From the NCBI GenBank assembly GCA_903858015.1, contig CAIOGZ010000013.1, positions 1 through 46,305 on the forward strand: a stretch of DNA of 46,305 nucleotides. Direction: 5' to 3'. The stretch comes from an uncultured cyanobacterium (GTDB taxonomy: Bacteria; Cyanobacteriota; Cyanobacteriia; PCC-6307; Cyanobiaceae). Below, piece by piece: positions 16,121 through 24,749 of the stretch. The notes under the pieces were generated by a model. That model was not told the DNA's origin, ran no database searches, and saw only the letters and a program-made list of their open reading frames with translations. A program made the position numbers and the translations under genes. Position 1 is the first letter of the stretch, and each line of letters opens with the position of its first letter.

Positions 16121-18043
16121 CTAAGGGTGTTCGGGTCTGGGCCAGCCCGGTTCCCAATGCCAGCCGGGTTCCCAGGGCCTGCTTGGCTCCCAGGGCCGGC
16201 GGGGGAACCAGGCTTCGAGTCGGGCTTCCACCAGGTAGAGCAGCCGGCCCAGCAGCAGGTTGAAGGCGGTGCTGCCCGAGGGCCTGCCGTAGGGCCCGAA
16301 GCCGGCCGGCATCAGCGCGGCCACCTCCCGGGGATCCACCGCCGCCAGGGGGAGCTGGCGGGCCAGGGCCAGCGCCGCAGCAATCGCCAGTCCCTGGCCC
16401 ACCGAGATATTCAGCTCGATGATCCGTCCGGCCCCCTGCCCCAGCCCCGCGAAGCCGCTGGCCGGCCCCAGCACCGCCAGGTTGGCGATCTGCCGCGGCA
16501 GGGTGTGGCGGTAGCCGAAGTTGAAGGTGGGTTTAGACGGTGGCATGTAGGCCGAGATGCCACCGCGGAAATCCAGGTAGTAGGTGAAGGTGCCGAGCGC
16601 CTCGTGGCGGGGCACGCCGCCGCGGGCCATCAGCTCGGCCGAGAGCGCTTGCAGCGGCTGGGCGATCTGGTCGGCGGAGCGGATGTAGAGCTCGGGCATC
16701 CAGTGCACCCGCCGGGCGCCATGGCGCAGGAAGAAGCTCTCCACATCGGCTGCCACCGGCACCATCCAAGCCAGCGGCCGGCCCTGGCGGGCGAGCAGCT
16801 CGCGGTTCTGGGCGGCGGTGTTGCGGAACAGCAGGGCGTTGAAGCTGAGCCGATCCGGCAGGATCGCCACGTTGGCCGCATCGAGGCGGGCCGGGGCCTG
16901 CTGCAGGCCGGGGGCGAGGCCCTGCTCGCCGTGGACGGCGATGCTCAGGGCCGGGCTCTGCTGGTCGGCGCTGTCGCTGGTGGAGGAAAACAGCAGCTGG
17001 GGGTTGCCGTGCCGATCGAGCAGGTCGGCGAGCAGGCGCTGGCGGTTGTGGCGGTAGGCGGGCCAGGACCGCAGCCAGTGCTGGGCTTCGAGGTCGTGGC
17101 GATCCAGCAGGCGGCGGGTGAGCTGCGCCTCCAGGTCCCGCAGCTGGGTGATCGTGAGCCCTTCCACCTCGAAGATCCAGCCCAGGGCCAGGCTTTCCCG
17201 GGAGAGCCGCTGCGGCCCCAGGCCCCGCCGAAAGGGAACGCCGGCCTGGTGGGCCAACTCGGCGCCGAGGCTGGTGTCGATGAACAGATCGGCGCCGAGG
17301 CGGCCATGGCGGGCCGAATCGAGCACGCAGAGGCGTTGGGGCGGCAGCCCTTGGCGCCGATTCGGGGCCGGGCCGGGCGATGGTTCCAGCTCGGTGCCCC
17401 GCAGCGCGGCGGCGCTCAGCACGGTGATCGACGCCTGCCGCAGCGCCCGCTGGAAGGCCCGCGAGGCCCGGCGCGGATCGACGGCGATCGCATCCACAGC
17501 GGTGAGCCGCAGGAAGCGGCGGTAGAGATCGGAGGAGGGGGCGAAGGGGGGGAGCACGCCCCACATGTCGCGCGGCACCTGGTTGCGGTCGAGGTAGGCC
17601 AGGCCGGAGCGGACGATGGTGCCCCCCAGCCCCGGGCCGATCTCAGCGGCGGTGACCAGGGCGATGCGGGGGCGCTGTAGGCCCGCCAGCTTCGGCAGCT
17701 GGCGGCTCAGTTCCAGGGCCGTCATCACGCCGGCGGGTTCGTCGCCGTAGACGATCAGATCGAAATGGCGCTGGCCCTGGCGCCGGCAGGGATGGAAGGC
17801 GGGCTTGAGCTGGGGCCCAGGCCGGGGCCCGAACGCCCCGACCGGGGCCTGCTCCAGGGCGAGGGCGAGGCTGAGGCCGAGCTGGAGCGCCAGGCTGAGG
17901 CCCGCCCTGGCCTGCTGCGCCAGCTGCGCTTGGCCTGGGGCAGGCCAGCCCCGATCCCGCAGAACCCCCAGCCGCACCCCGGCCCCAGGCAAGACCCAGG
18001 ACCCTAGGGCTAGGTTGAAGCCGCTGCCCAGCCCAGGGTCCAC
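16121..18043 (-). CDS. FAD-dependent oxidoreductase of unknown substrate
   Basis: A protein of 640 residues from a GTG at 18043. The dinucleotide-binding fold starts around residue 90 with FDLIVYGDEPAGVMTALELS, where an expected Gly of GxGxxG is replaced, followed by GPGLGGTIVRSGLAYLDR, as in the FAD_oxidored family (PF12831). A middle segment (LGADLFIDTSLGAELAHQAG) and a late one (NLAVLGPASGFAGLGQGAGR) complete the FAD site. Residues 1-85 are Ala/Leu/Gly-rich and look like a poorly conserved leader or a mis-called start. The C-terminus carries three 18-bp repeats (16139-16192; WEPGWP-type). It is divergent from the GH10-like gene, with 42 bp between starts, so they may share a control region. 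The substrate is unknown. Confidence 0.7.
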   Translation of the reverse strand: MDPGLGSGFNLALGSWVLPGAGVRLGVLRDRGWPAPGQAQLAQQARAGLSLALQLGLSLALALEQAPVGAFGPRPGPQLKPAFHPCRRQGQRHFDLIVYGDEPAGVMTALELSRQLPKLAGLQRPRIALVTAAEIGPGLGGTIVRSGLAYLDRNQVPRDMWGVLPPFAPSSDLYRRFLRLTAVDAIAVDPRRASRAFQRALRQASITVLSAAALRGTELEPSPGPAPNRRQGLPPQRLCVLDSARHGRLGADLFIDTSLGAELAHQAGVPFRRGLGPQRLSRESLALGWIFEVEGLTITQLRDLEAQLTRRLLDRHDLEAQHWLRSWPAYRHNRQRLLADLLDRHGNPQLLFSSTSDSADQQSPALSIAVHGEQGLAPGLQQAPARLDAANVAILPDRLSFNALLFRNTAAQNRELLARQGRPLAWMVPVAADVESFFLRHGARRVHWMPELYIRSADQIAQPLQALSAELMARGGVPRHEALGTFTYYLDFRGGISAYMPPSKPTFNFGYRHTLPRQIANLAVLGPASGFAGLGQGAGRIIELNISVGQGLAIAAALALARQLPLAAVDPREVAALMPAGFGPYGRPSGSTAFNLLLGRLLYLVEARLEAWFPRRPWEPSRPWEPGWHWEPGWPRPEHP

Positions 18044-18085
18044 CGCCTAGCCCAGCTCCAGGCTGACCCCAGCCCCGCTCTGCGC

Positions 18086-19342
18086 TTGTCATCCCTGGCC
18101 AGCATCGCCGCCCCTGTTGTCTGCCGTCCCGGGGGCGCGCCGCCGCTGGCTGGCCTGGCTTGCTGCCTGGCCTTCAGCCTGGCGCTGCTGGCGGGGTTAC
18201 CCGCTCGGGCAGGGCGGCAGCGGCCTGGTCCCCCTGCCGCCCTGCTCCCGATGCCGGTTGCGCCTGCCGTCAGCTTGCCGCCGCCGCCCGTTCCCCAACT
18301 GGGGGTCTGGCTCACCAGCGTCGACAGCACGGTGCTCTACGACCCGGCCGAAGCGGAGCGGGCCCTGGCTTTTTTGCGCCACAACGGCTTCCGCCGGGCG
18401 GCGTTGCCCCTGTACACCGCCGGTGTGGTGACCTGGCAGCCGGACCCCGCCCGCAATCGGCTGGGGATTCCCACCGATCCGCGCTTGCCGCGCTTCGGCT
18501 GGGGTGCCGGCCCGGGGGCTAGCCAGGGCGCCAAGCAGGGCGCCACCGCCTCCCTGCTGGCGGCCCTGGGCCGCGGCGGCCTGGAGCGGGTGGGCTGGTT
18601 TGAATTTGGCCTGATGGCCCCGGCCGGCGCCCCCTGGCTAGCGGGCCGCGAGGATCTGCTGCTGCGGGATGCCAGCGGCTCCAGCCTCTGGCCCGAGAGC
18701 CCGGGGCTGAACCGGGTCTGGCTCAATCCGCTGCTGCCCGAGGTGGGGCAACTGCTGGAAGATCTGGTGCTGGATGCTTGCACCAGCCTGCCGCTGGAGG
18801 TGATCCAGTTCGACGACCACCTGGGCTATCCGGTGCGCTTCGGTTACGACCGGGCCACCCTGGCGGCCTGGCGCGCCAGGGGGCCCGGCCGCCGCAACCC
18901 CAGCCCCGCCCCCAGCGATCCGGCCTGGATCGCCTGGCGGGCCGAGCAGGTCACGGCGCTGCTGGTGCGGTTGCGCTCGGCGATGGCTGCGGCCTGCCCG
19001 GCGGTGCGCTTGTCGCTCGCACCCAACCCCCAGGAGTTTTCCTATGGCAACTACCTTGCCGATTGGAGCAGTTGGGTACGGCGCGGCCTGGTGGATGAGG
19101 TGGTGGTCCAGATCTACCGCGACAACCTGGCCGCCCTCGGCCGCGAGCTGGCCGCTCCGAGCCTGGCGGCGGCGGCTGGGCGGGTACCGGTGCGGATTGG
19201 CCTGCTGGCCGGTCTGCGCAGCCAACCGAAACACCCCGCCCAGCTGCGCCGGGAGTTGGAGCTGGTGCAGGCCAGGGGGTTTGGCGGGATTGATCTTTTC
19301 TTTTATGAATCAGCTCGGCGTCACTTCGCATCGCCGCCTTAA
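18086..19342 (+). CDS. Secreted glycoside-hydrolase-like protein (GHL10 / DUF187 family)
   Basis: A protein of 418 residues from a TTG start; no nearby ATG exists before the signal peptide LACCLAFSLALLAGLPARAG. After a proline-rich linker the domain starts with LGVWLTSVDSTVLYDPAEAE, followed by WFEFGLMAPAGAPW, LNPLLPEVGQLLEDLV and the acidic IQFDDHLGYPVRFGYD. This is the order seen in GHL10 proteins (PF02638), TIM-barrel glycoside hydrolase relatives that act on extracellular or periplasmic polysaccharide. The acidic residues of FDDH and of WFEFG are in positions to act catalytically. Substrate unproven. It diverges from the FAD oxidoreductase. Confidence 0.8.
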   Translation: MSSLASIAAPVVCRPGGAPPLAGLACCLAFSLALLAGLPARAGRQRPGPPAALLPMPVAPAVSLPPPPVPQLGVWLTSVDSTVLYDPAEAERALAFLRHNGFRRAALPLYTAGVVTWQPDPARNRLGIPTDPRLPRFGWGAGPGASQGAKQGATASLLAALGRGGLERVGWFEFGLMAPAGAPWLAGREDLLLRDASGSSLWPESPGLNRVWLNPLLPEVGQLLEDLVLDACTSLPLEVIQFDDHLGYPVRFGYDRATLAAWRARGPGRRNPSPAPSDPAWIAWRAEQVTALLVRLRSAMAAACPAVRLSLAPNPQEFSYGNYLADWSSWVRRGLVDEVVVQIYRDNLAALGRELAAPSLAAAAGRVPVRIGLLAGLRSQPKHPAQLRRELELVQARGFGGIDLFFYESARRHFASPP

Positions 19343-19423
19343 GGGGCGTGGGCAACGGGGCTTCAGCCGCAGGCCGGCGCCAGCCAGGGCGGGCAGGACC
19401 ACCGGCCGTCCGCCGGGGGCAAC

Positions 19424-19447
19424 GGTGGAGACAAAGGTGGAGACAAA
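19424..19447 (+). repeat. Two 12-bp tandem copies in the gap after the GH10-like gene
   Basis: GGTGGAGACAAA occurs twice and is followed by GGTGAG. The surrounding 190-bp gap between convergent genes shows no gene and no clear terminator. Confidence 0.7.
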
Positions 19448-19532
19448 GGTGAGCCAATGCATGGCTAACGCAAGCAAGTGGGCAGGGCTGGTTTGACATT
19501 GCCGCTCAGCCAGGCAGCGATTCCGTCGCCGG

Positions 19533-21245
19533 TTAGCGCCCCAGCAGCGGATCGGTGACATCACGCAACGGGATTTGGGCGTTGCCCCAACCCCCGGGCC
19601 GCAGAAACGAGGCCGCCTGGGCCCCAGGGCGCACCGCCGCACCGGCGGCAAAGGCGCCATCAGTCCAAGCCAGCAGCAGGGCTCCCAGCACCCCGCCCTG
19701 GGGATCGGCGCCGGGGCGCAGGTTGAAGTGGTCGCCACCTTGGGCCAGCACCAGCCGATGGCCAAGCCGGATCGGGCGTTGGATGGCGTCGATCGCTTCG
19801 GGATCGGGCGGCACCACCCAGTCCCTGCTGCCACTGATCAGCAACACCCGTGCCTCCATGGTGAGGGCGGCGCCGCGATCGAACAGGAGGCTATTGGGGG
19901 GGCTCACGGCCGCCACGGCAACGACGCGGCGATCGCCGAGGGCGGCCTGATCCACCCCCCGCAGCCAGCTGCATTGCAGGGTCCAGCTGAGGTTGCGGTC
20001 GGGATCTTCCACGTTGTTGCAGCGATCGAGCAGCCGGCCGCTACTGGGTTTGAGGCCGCCTAGCTGCAGTGCCGTGGTGGCGCCCCAGGAATGGCCCACC
20101 ACCACCACCCGCTGCGCCTGGGCGGCCGCAATCGGGGCAATCCGGTTGGCGGCGATGGCATCGAGCAGCGCCCGGATGTCCTGGGGGCGGCGGGCCAGTT
20201 CGCCCGGGCTCGGCGGCGGGCTTTCGCCGCTGAGCACCGCCTGCTGCTGGCGGCTGTCACTACCCGGATGGCGAGGCAACACCACCGTGTAACCGTGGCG
20301 GGCGAGCAGCAGGCCCCAGCCTTCAAAGCTGGCGGGTTCATCCCACAGGCCATGGGAGATCACCACCAGATGGCCGTTGCCCCGCCCCCCAGCCGGGGTG
20401 AGCAGCAGCAGCTCCAGCGGTTGGGGGCGATGGGCCACGGCCAGCGCCAGCGTGCTCCGCTGCGCAGCGGGGGCAGCCAGGGCTATGGGCATCGCTGCCG
20501 GCGGCAGGCTGGTCGGCGGCAGGCTGGCCATCAGCTGTTCGGCCCGGCGCCGTTGGGCCAGCATCAGCTGGCCAATCCGCCGCGCCCGGCCCAGGTCAAG
20601 GTTGATCGCCCGGCCCGGAATCGCCCGCATCAAACTGAGCAGCGTTGGTTCACCGTTGCTGGCGGCGCGCAGCAGGGATTGGTTGAGGGTGCGGCCACTG
20701 AGATCGGCCGGCCTGCCCTCGATTGTGCCGAACGACGACAACACCAACATCGCCTGCTCCAGCAGGGGTGAACCCACTGAACCGTTGGCGATCTGAGTAA
20801 GGCTGAGCGGTACTGGAGTGTTAAACAGCTCGATGATCCTGGCGGCTATTGAGTTGCCATTTCCACTGCTAATGCCACTGTTTTTGCCGCCAAGTCCACT
20901 AGCTCTGCCGCCAATCCTGCCATTGCTGCCGCCAACGACACCATCGCTGGCCCGCACTAATTCGGCTAGATCGCTGTTGCCATTGAGCAGGCTTTGGGGG
21001 TCGGAAACCTCGTCTAGATGAATCTTTAATTTGGTATCTAATAATGGGATCGTCACATAGACAACCTCCAAGGCCCTTGCGGGGGCGCCGCCCAGCACCA
21101 GGGTCGGCCCCAAAGCCGCCCCTAGGAACGTTGCCCCTAGCCACGATCCTGCTGTTGTGACGACCGATGCCCTGCCCATCTGGATGGCTGCGCTGGCTAG
21201 CTCTGCACCGCTAGCCAGCCTTGCGAGCAAGGGGGGATTCAGCAT
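19533..21245 (-). CDS. Secreted alpha/beta hydrolase with DUF1400 N-terminal domain
   Basis: A protein of 570 residues with an ATG start. The N-terminal hydrophobic segment ends in an Ala-x-Ala-like site (GGAPARALE), suggesting export. Residues ~58-240 resemble the cyanobacterial DUF1400 domain: EVVYVTIPLLDTKLKIHLDE, then LLRAASNGEPTLLSLMRAIPG. A linker of Gly/Ser/Asn-rich sequence (~100-125) interrupts it. The C-terminal half is an alpha/beta hydrolase with the nucleophile elbow VVVVGHSWGATT, an oxyanion-region VVISHGLWDEPASF, and a late histidine in LAQGGDHFNLRPG. The triad Ser and His are clear; the Asp is probably in LLISGSRDWVVPPDPE. Likely an esterase or lipase of unknown substrate. Confidence 0.85.
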   Translation of the reverse strand: MLNPPLLARLASGAELASAAIQMGRASVVTTAGSWLGATFLGAALGPTLVLGGAPARALEVVYVTIPLLDTKLKIHLDEVSDPQSLLNGNSDLAELVRASDGVVGGSNGRIGGRASGLGGKNSGISSGNGNSIAARIIELFNTPVPLSLTQIANGSVGSPLLEQAMLVLSSFGTIEGRPADLSGRTLNQSLLRAASNGEPTLLSLMRAIPGRAINLDLGRARRIGQLMLAQRRRAEQLMASLPPTSLPPAAMPIALAAPAAQRSTLALAVAHRPQPLELLLLTPAGGRGNGHLVVISHGLWDEPASFEGWGLLLARHGYTVVLPRHPGSDSRQQQAVLSGESPPPSPGELARRPQDIRALLDAIAANRIAPIAAAQAQRVVVVGHSWGATTALQLGGLKPSSGRLLDRCNNVEDPDRNLSWTLQCSWLRGVDQAALGDRRVVAVAAVSPPNSLLFDRGAALTMEARVLLISGSRDWVVPPDPEAIDAIQRPIRLGHRLVLAQGGDHFNLRPGADPQGGVLGALLLAWTDGAFAAGAAVRPGAQAASFLRPGGWGNAQIPLRDVTDPLLGR

Positions 21246-21358
21246 CGGTTGAGTTAATGCTAAGCAATACTACTAGATTCTGATTTCGCAGGGCAGTTAG
21301 GCCTGGCGCTGCAGGTGGGACGCAATCGGCAAGGACAGGTTTAAAAATAGGCTCGAAT

Positions 21359-21409
21359 GAAAGTCTAAAGCAAATGACAGTCTACGACAAATGTAAGTCT
21401 ACAACAACG
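21359..21409. promoter_or_regulatory. Three 17-bp direct repeats upstream of the DUF1400 hydrolase
   Basis: Degenerate units at 21359-21375, 21376-21392 and 21393-21409 share the core AGTCTA(A/C)(A/G)(G/A)CAA. They begin ~115 bp upstream of the hydrolase ATG at 21245 (minus strand) and follow the end of the lower-GC gene. They resemble a row of protein-binding sites, but no regulator can be named. The rest of the 262-bp gap shows nothing else. Confidence 0.35.
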
Positions 21410-21507
21410 ACTATCAATGACACCTCGAACGACTGCTCGCTGCCCCTGGCTATTGGCGGCCTGTCTTCCCCGCCAGCATCGTTAACTGCGTCGTTGATTG
21501 CTTGGGG

Positions 21508-22347
21508 CTAACGCCTTTGCGGCGTGGCTGGCCTGTTCAGCGGCGGCGGGCTTGGTTCTAGCAGGAGTGAAAGCAGGCAAAAGGTTGCTGCGCCAAGGGC
21601 AACCAGGGTGTAGATCCAATGCTTGGCGGCTAGCTCCACCAACCCAGAGGCGCGGATCCCGTGTCGGCGGTTCCAGCTGGCGTTGGTCTTGAGGGTGCCA
21701 TCGCTCAGGCGCTCGAAGAGAATCGCTGTTGCTTCTACTTTGCAGAGTGTTGACTGCAGCAGCTTGCCAAATTCATTGCGCATGAATGCATCTGTTTCTC
21801 CCTTGCTGTCCAAAAAAGCTCTGGCCTCAATTCGATTTTGTTCGATTAGCTGATGCAGTTGAGGCCGTTTGGCATGGCTAAGCGCGTAAACAGTGCCGAT
21901 GATTCTCTTTAGATCGTGTCGCTTGTTTTCGTCCATGCTCGCCCATGACTTGCTGTCGACTTCCCTGAATCGTTGATGGATTTCTGAAAAACCACTTTCC
22001 CTGCCTCGGCTATCCCAGTGGACCCAGGTTGCGGCCGTGTGTTCGTTTAGAAATTTGAAGTATCTGGCAAGCATTTTCTCTTCCAGTTCTCCGTATCTGC
22101 TTTTGATCTCGCTTGGGGGAAGCCCTGCCAGTTCAGCCTCGTGGTGAATCGAGAATGAGGTTATATGCCCACTCGCAAGGCTTTTCGCTGCGATTGCCGC
22201 TGGGCGAGTGATGGGCTTAGCCCGGTTGTCGAGTAATTTTAGACAGCAAAAATCAACGATAAATATAGTGTTTTGACGCTTCACTAAATTCTTGAGAGTT
22301 CGAATCACGTGCTCCCTGCGTGCTGACTTTTTGCTTGCTGAAGACAT
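21508..22347 (-). CDS. Unrecognised protein with C-terminal membrane anchor
   Basis: A protein of 279 residues with an ATG start. I do not recognise the family. The N-terminus is very basic. A central block contains FIVDFCCLKLLD, SFSIHHEAELAG, EEKMLARYFKFLNEH, TAATWVHWDSRGRESGF and EIHQRFREVD. This pattern of acidic residues, a terminal-length acidic helix and a WVHWD strand looks conserved and folded, and recalls DEDD/RNase H-like exonuclease folds only loosely. A single hydrophobic helix (HWIYTLVALGAATFCLLSLLL) near the C-terminus, with a short Pro-rich tail, makes it tail-anchored with the bulk in the cytosol. Base composition is clearly more AT-rich than its neighbours, which suggests transfer. 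It seems monocistronic. Confidence 0.6.
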   Translation of the reverse strand: MSSASKKSARREHVIRTLKNLVKRQNTIFIVDFCCLKLLDNRAKPITRPAAIAAKSLASGHITSFSIHHEAELAGLPPSEIKSRYGELEEKMLARYFKFLNEHTAATWVHWDSRGRESGFSEIHQRFREVDSKSWASMDENKRHDLKRIIGTVYALSHAKRPQLHQLIEQNRIEARAFLDSKGETDAFMRNEFGKLLQSTLCKVEATAILFERLSDGTLKTNASWNRRHGIRASGLVELAAKHWIYTLVALGAATFCLLSLLLEPSPPPLNRPATPQRR

Positions 22348-22507
22348 GCTCGGATCTGTTTTGTTGAATGCCTAGGGGAGGTTGGGGTGTTGAAGGGGTA
22401 GGGCTTGGGAAGATGCTAGCGGCCCTTGCCTTAACATCGACCCGTATTTGGGTAAGCTGTTGGATTTAGCTCAACCTGGCTTCCGCCGGGAAACGTTATT
22501 CATGTCC

Positions 22508-22526
22508 CCGCCAGCCAAGCTGGCGG
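22508..22526. other. Perfect 8-bp stem hairpin
   Basis: CCGCCAGC, loop CAA, GCTGGCGG. It lies in the 288-bp gap between two minus-strand genes, about 160 bp upstream of the unrecognised gene and past the end of the short-chain dehydrogenase. There is no T-run on either side, so a standard terminator is not supported; it may be part of a structured leader. The rest of the gap shows nothing recognisable. Confidence 0.35.
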
Positions 22527-22635
22527 ACAGCTGAGATTGATTGCAATCTTGGTTCAGCTTTGGCCGTGGCGATCGGTCTGATCGATCCTAGGGCTTGGCC
22601 TTCTTGATTGGTCAGCCATTGCGGGCTGCTTTGTT

Positions 22636-23592
22636 CTAGCTTTGTAGGCCCCCTAACGCCTCACTCACATCCCACAATCGCTGCCGCAGCTCCGGATTGC
22701 CAGCCGCTGTCGCCATGCGCACCGGTGTGGGGTGGCCGCGCAAGCCGCCGAGTTGGTTCGGGCCGTAGTGGCCGGCGGGGCTGGCTTGCGGGGCGGTGGC
22801 GGCGTAGAGCTGGGGCAGGGCGCCCATGGCGGCGCTCTGGAAGAGGGGGTCGATCAGCCGGTAGGCGAGGGCTTCCAATTGGGAGCCGTTCATGGCGATC
22901 GAGGCCGGCTGGAGGTTGGTGCGGGCCAGGCCGGGGTGGGCCGCCAGCGACAGCACACCACTGCCTTCGGCCTGGAGGCGGCGTTGCAGTTCCAGGGCTG
23001 TCATCACATTGGCCAGCTTGCTCTGGCTGTAGGCGCGCCAGCGGTCGTAGTGGCGTTCGCCCTGCAGGTCGTCGAAGTTGATGCGGCCGAAATACTGGGC
23101 GCCAGAGGTTACATGCACCACCCGGCCGGCGCTGCTTTGGCGTAGCAGCGGCAGTAGCAGCGAGGTGAGCACGAAGGGGCCCAGGTGGTTGGTGGCGAAC
23201 TGCAGCTCGAAGCCGTCGCGGCTGAGGCTGCGGGGCGGCGCCATCACGCCGGCATTGTTGATCAGCAGATCGAGCCGGCCGTAGGACGCTGCCACGTTGG
23301 CGGCGGCGGCGCGCACGCTGGCTAGGTCGGCGAGGTCGAGGTCGAGCAGGTCGAGGGCGCCCCAGCTGGGGTTGACGTCCTCGGCAGCCGCTTGGGGGCT
23401 AGGGCCGCCGGCGACTGCTAGCAGGGCTTGGCGGGCCGCTTCGCCTTTTTGGCGCGAACGGCAGCCCATCACCACGGTGGCGCCGCGGGCGACCAGGGCG
23501 CGACAGGTTTCCAGGCCCAGGCCACTGTTGGCCCCTGTCACCAGGGCCAGGCGGCCGGAGAGGTCGGGGATCGAGGCGGCGGTCCAGGTCAC
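22636..23592 (-). CDS. Short-chain dehydrogenase/reductase (retinol dehydrogenase-like)
   Basis: A protein of 318 residues from a GTG start. All classical SDR marks are present: cofactor loop LVTGANSGLG near residue 20, CRSR after the second strand (an Arg pattern favouring NADP), LLINNAGVMAPP, catalytic Ser in VVHVTSGAQ and the YSQSK active-site Tyr/Lys. The length and the TNHLGPFVLTSLLLPLL motif place it near the retinol-dehydrogenase/WW-oxidoreductase-like branch that also contains light-dependent protochlorophyllide reductase, but it is not that enzyme by visible motifs. It reduces or oxidises a carbonyl/alcohol of unknown identity in the cytosol. Confidence 0.85.
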   Translation of the reverse strand: MTWTAASIPDLSGRLALVTGANSGLGLETCRALVARGATVVMGCRSRQKGEAARQALLAVAGGPSPQAAAEDVNPSWGALDLLDLDLADLASVRAAAANVAASYGRLDLLINNAGVMAPPRSLSRDGFELQFATNHLGPFVLTSLLLPLLRQSSAGRVVHVTSGAQYFGRINFDDLQGERHYDRWRAYSQSKLANVMTALELQRRLQAEGSGVLSLAAHPGLARTNLQPASIAMNGSQLEALAYRLIDPLFQSAAMGALPQLYAATAPQASPAGHYGPNQLGGLRGHPTPVRMATAAGNPELRQRLWDVSEALGGLQS

Positions 23593-24104
23593 GGCTGGGG
23601 GCGGTGGGTTGCTAGGGCAAGCCTAGGAAGACAACACCATCAACCGGGACATGAATCAGTGCCTTTGCCATGATAACTGGCGACGAATAGAGGGAGATTT
23701 TATGTAATTTTGTTTGATTTTTTGTTCGGTCGTGGCTGCTGTCTGCTTTCGTGTTTGGCGAGCAGTGGTTGCCAGTCTGGCCCGTGATCAGTGATTGCCA
23801 GTTCTGAGGATATTAAATGAAATCTAATCGAGTCGATCTGCGGAGGTCCAGGTGGATTGGTTTCCGGGTGTCCATGTTGGCCAATGCTAGGGCCCGGTCG
23901 ATGCCGATGCCGATGCTGATGCCGATGCGATCTCCCCTGCTCCTTTGCTGGGATCGCTGCTAGCGGCGCCGCAGGCTACTTGTGGCCCCATGGGCTCGAT
24001 CGGTGGGGCGATGGGCGCTTTGGACTTTGGAACCATGGGCATTCTACAATTGATCGGTAACAATACAGGGATGCTTTCTGGCGCTTTTTCACTTGGCCTC
24101 CGCA
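23593..24104. other. 512-bp gap with a hexamer repeat and a doubtful 48-codon ORF
   Basis: AT-richer sequence at the start gives way to a tandem GATGCC repeat (five copies, 23900-23929). A small ORF at 23817-23963 on the plus strand starts with ATG seven bases after GAGG and encodes an Arg/Met-rich peptide through the repeat (SMPMPMLMPM); it may be chance. In another frame ~24000-24090 reads MGILQLIGNNTGMLSGAF, which I cannot assign. No terminator or promoter is convincing. Confidence 0.3.
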
Positions 24105-24749
24105 ATGATCACTCCGAACGATTCCGTGCTTCGCCAGCAGCCAAAGGCCAAGGCCCCATTGTTATGCGCTATCGTTGCAGCCTTGGCTACGCTGCTACCC
24201 CCTGCCGTCGCCGCCGATAACACCAGTTCGATGCCGCTCCACCGCGAGGGGGGCGCCAGTCGGGATGGTTGTCAGGCCCGCCGGGTGGTCCATTTGGTGC
24301 CCACCGATAGCCGATTCACGCCGGCGCAGGCCGGCAGGATCGCCATCCTGGAGGGCCCGGCCCCCCGGCCCACCCGCCTGCAGGTTCGGCTGTTGTCCCA
24401 GGGCGAGTGGACCCTACCTGCCCAATCCGCTGGTATTCGCTTGATCACCCTAGGGCCGATCAGCAAGGATCTCCTCTGGGAGAGCTCCCCCTTCTGTGAT
24501 CTGGCAGCCGATGCCAACGGAGCGCCGCCGGCCCGATCCTTGTTGCTCCAGCGCAGTTCCTCCCATGGCGAGCAGGCCGCTAGCCGCCGCGTCGAGGGGT
24601 TGCTCCAGGAGCTGGCCAGCCGTTGCGGGGCTTCCGTGGACACGGACAGCGTGCTGCGGGGTTTCAACCTCGAGCACCTCAGGCCCCAGCTGCCGGCTCA
24701 ATTGCCACTCTGGTGCGGCAGGCTCGGCAGCTCAACAGCCGCCCGCTGA
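24105..24749 (+). CDS. Small exported protein of unknown function
   Basis: A protein of 214 residues from the ATG at 24105; a TTG four codons earlier is the alternative. A signal peptide is clear (PLLCAIVAALATLLPPAVAAD). The mature part contains RRVVHLVPTDSRFTPAQAGR, a beta-rich middle (LITLGPISKDLLWESSPFCD) and a helical end with several Cys. I do not recognise the family. It converges on the CHASE2 cyclase gene and overlaps its 3' end by 52 bp. Cyanobacterial CHAT/CHASE2 loci often carry small secreted proteins, so it may belong to that system, but it lies on the opposite strand and this is inference. Confidence 0.6.
   Translation: MITPNDSVLRQQPKAKAPLLCAIVAALATLLPPAVAADNTSSMPLHREGGASRDGCQARRVVHLVPTDSRFTPAQAGRIAILEGPAPRPTRLQVRLLSQGEWTLPAQSAGIRLITLGPISKDLLWESSPFCDLAADANGAPPARSLLLQRSSSHGEQAASRRVEGLLQELASRCGASVDTDSVLRGFNLEHLRPQLPAQLPLWCGRLGSSTAAR

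Noticed and set aside
16127..17680. A 517-codon open frame on the plus strand
   Set aside because: Antisense to the FAD oxidoreductase; its translation is low-complexity Gly/Arg/Gln-rich with no domain.
22440..22560. Riboswitch before the lower-GC gene
   Set aside because: One hairpin is clear but no conserved core of a known class could be recognised.
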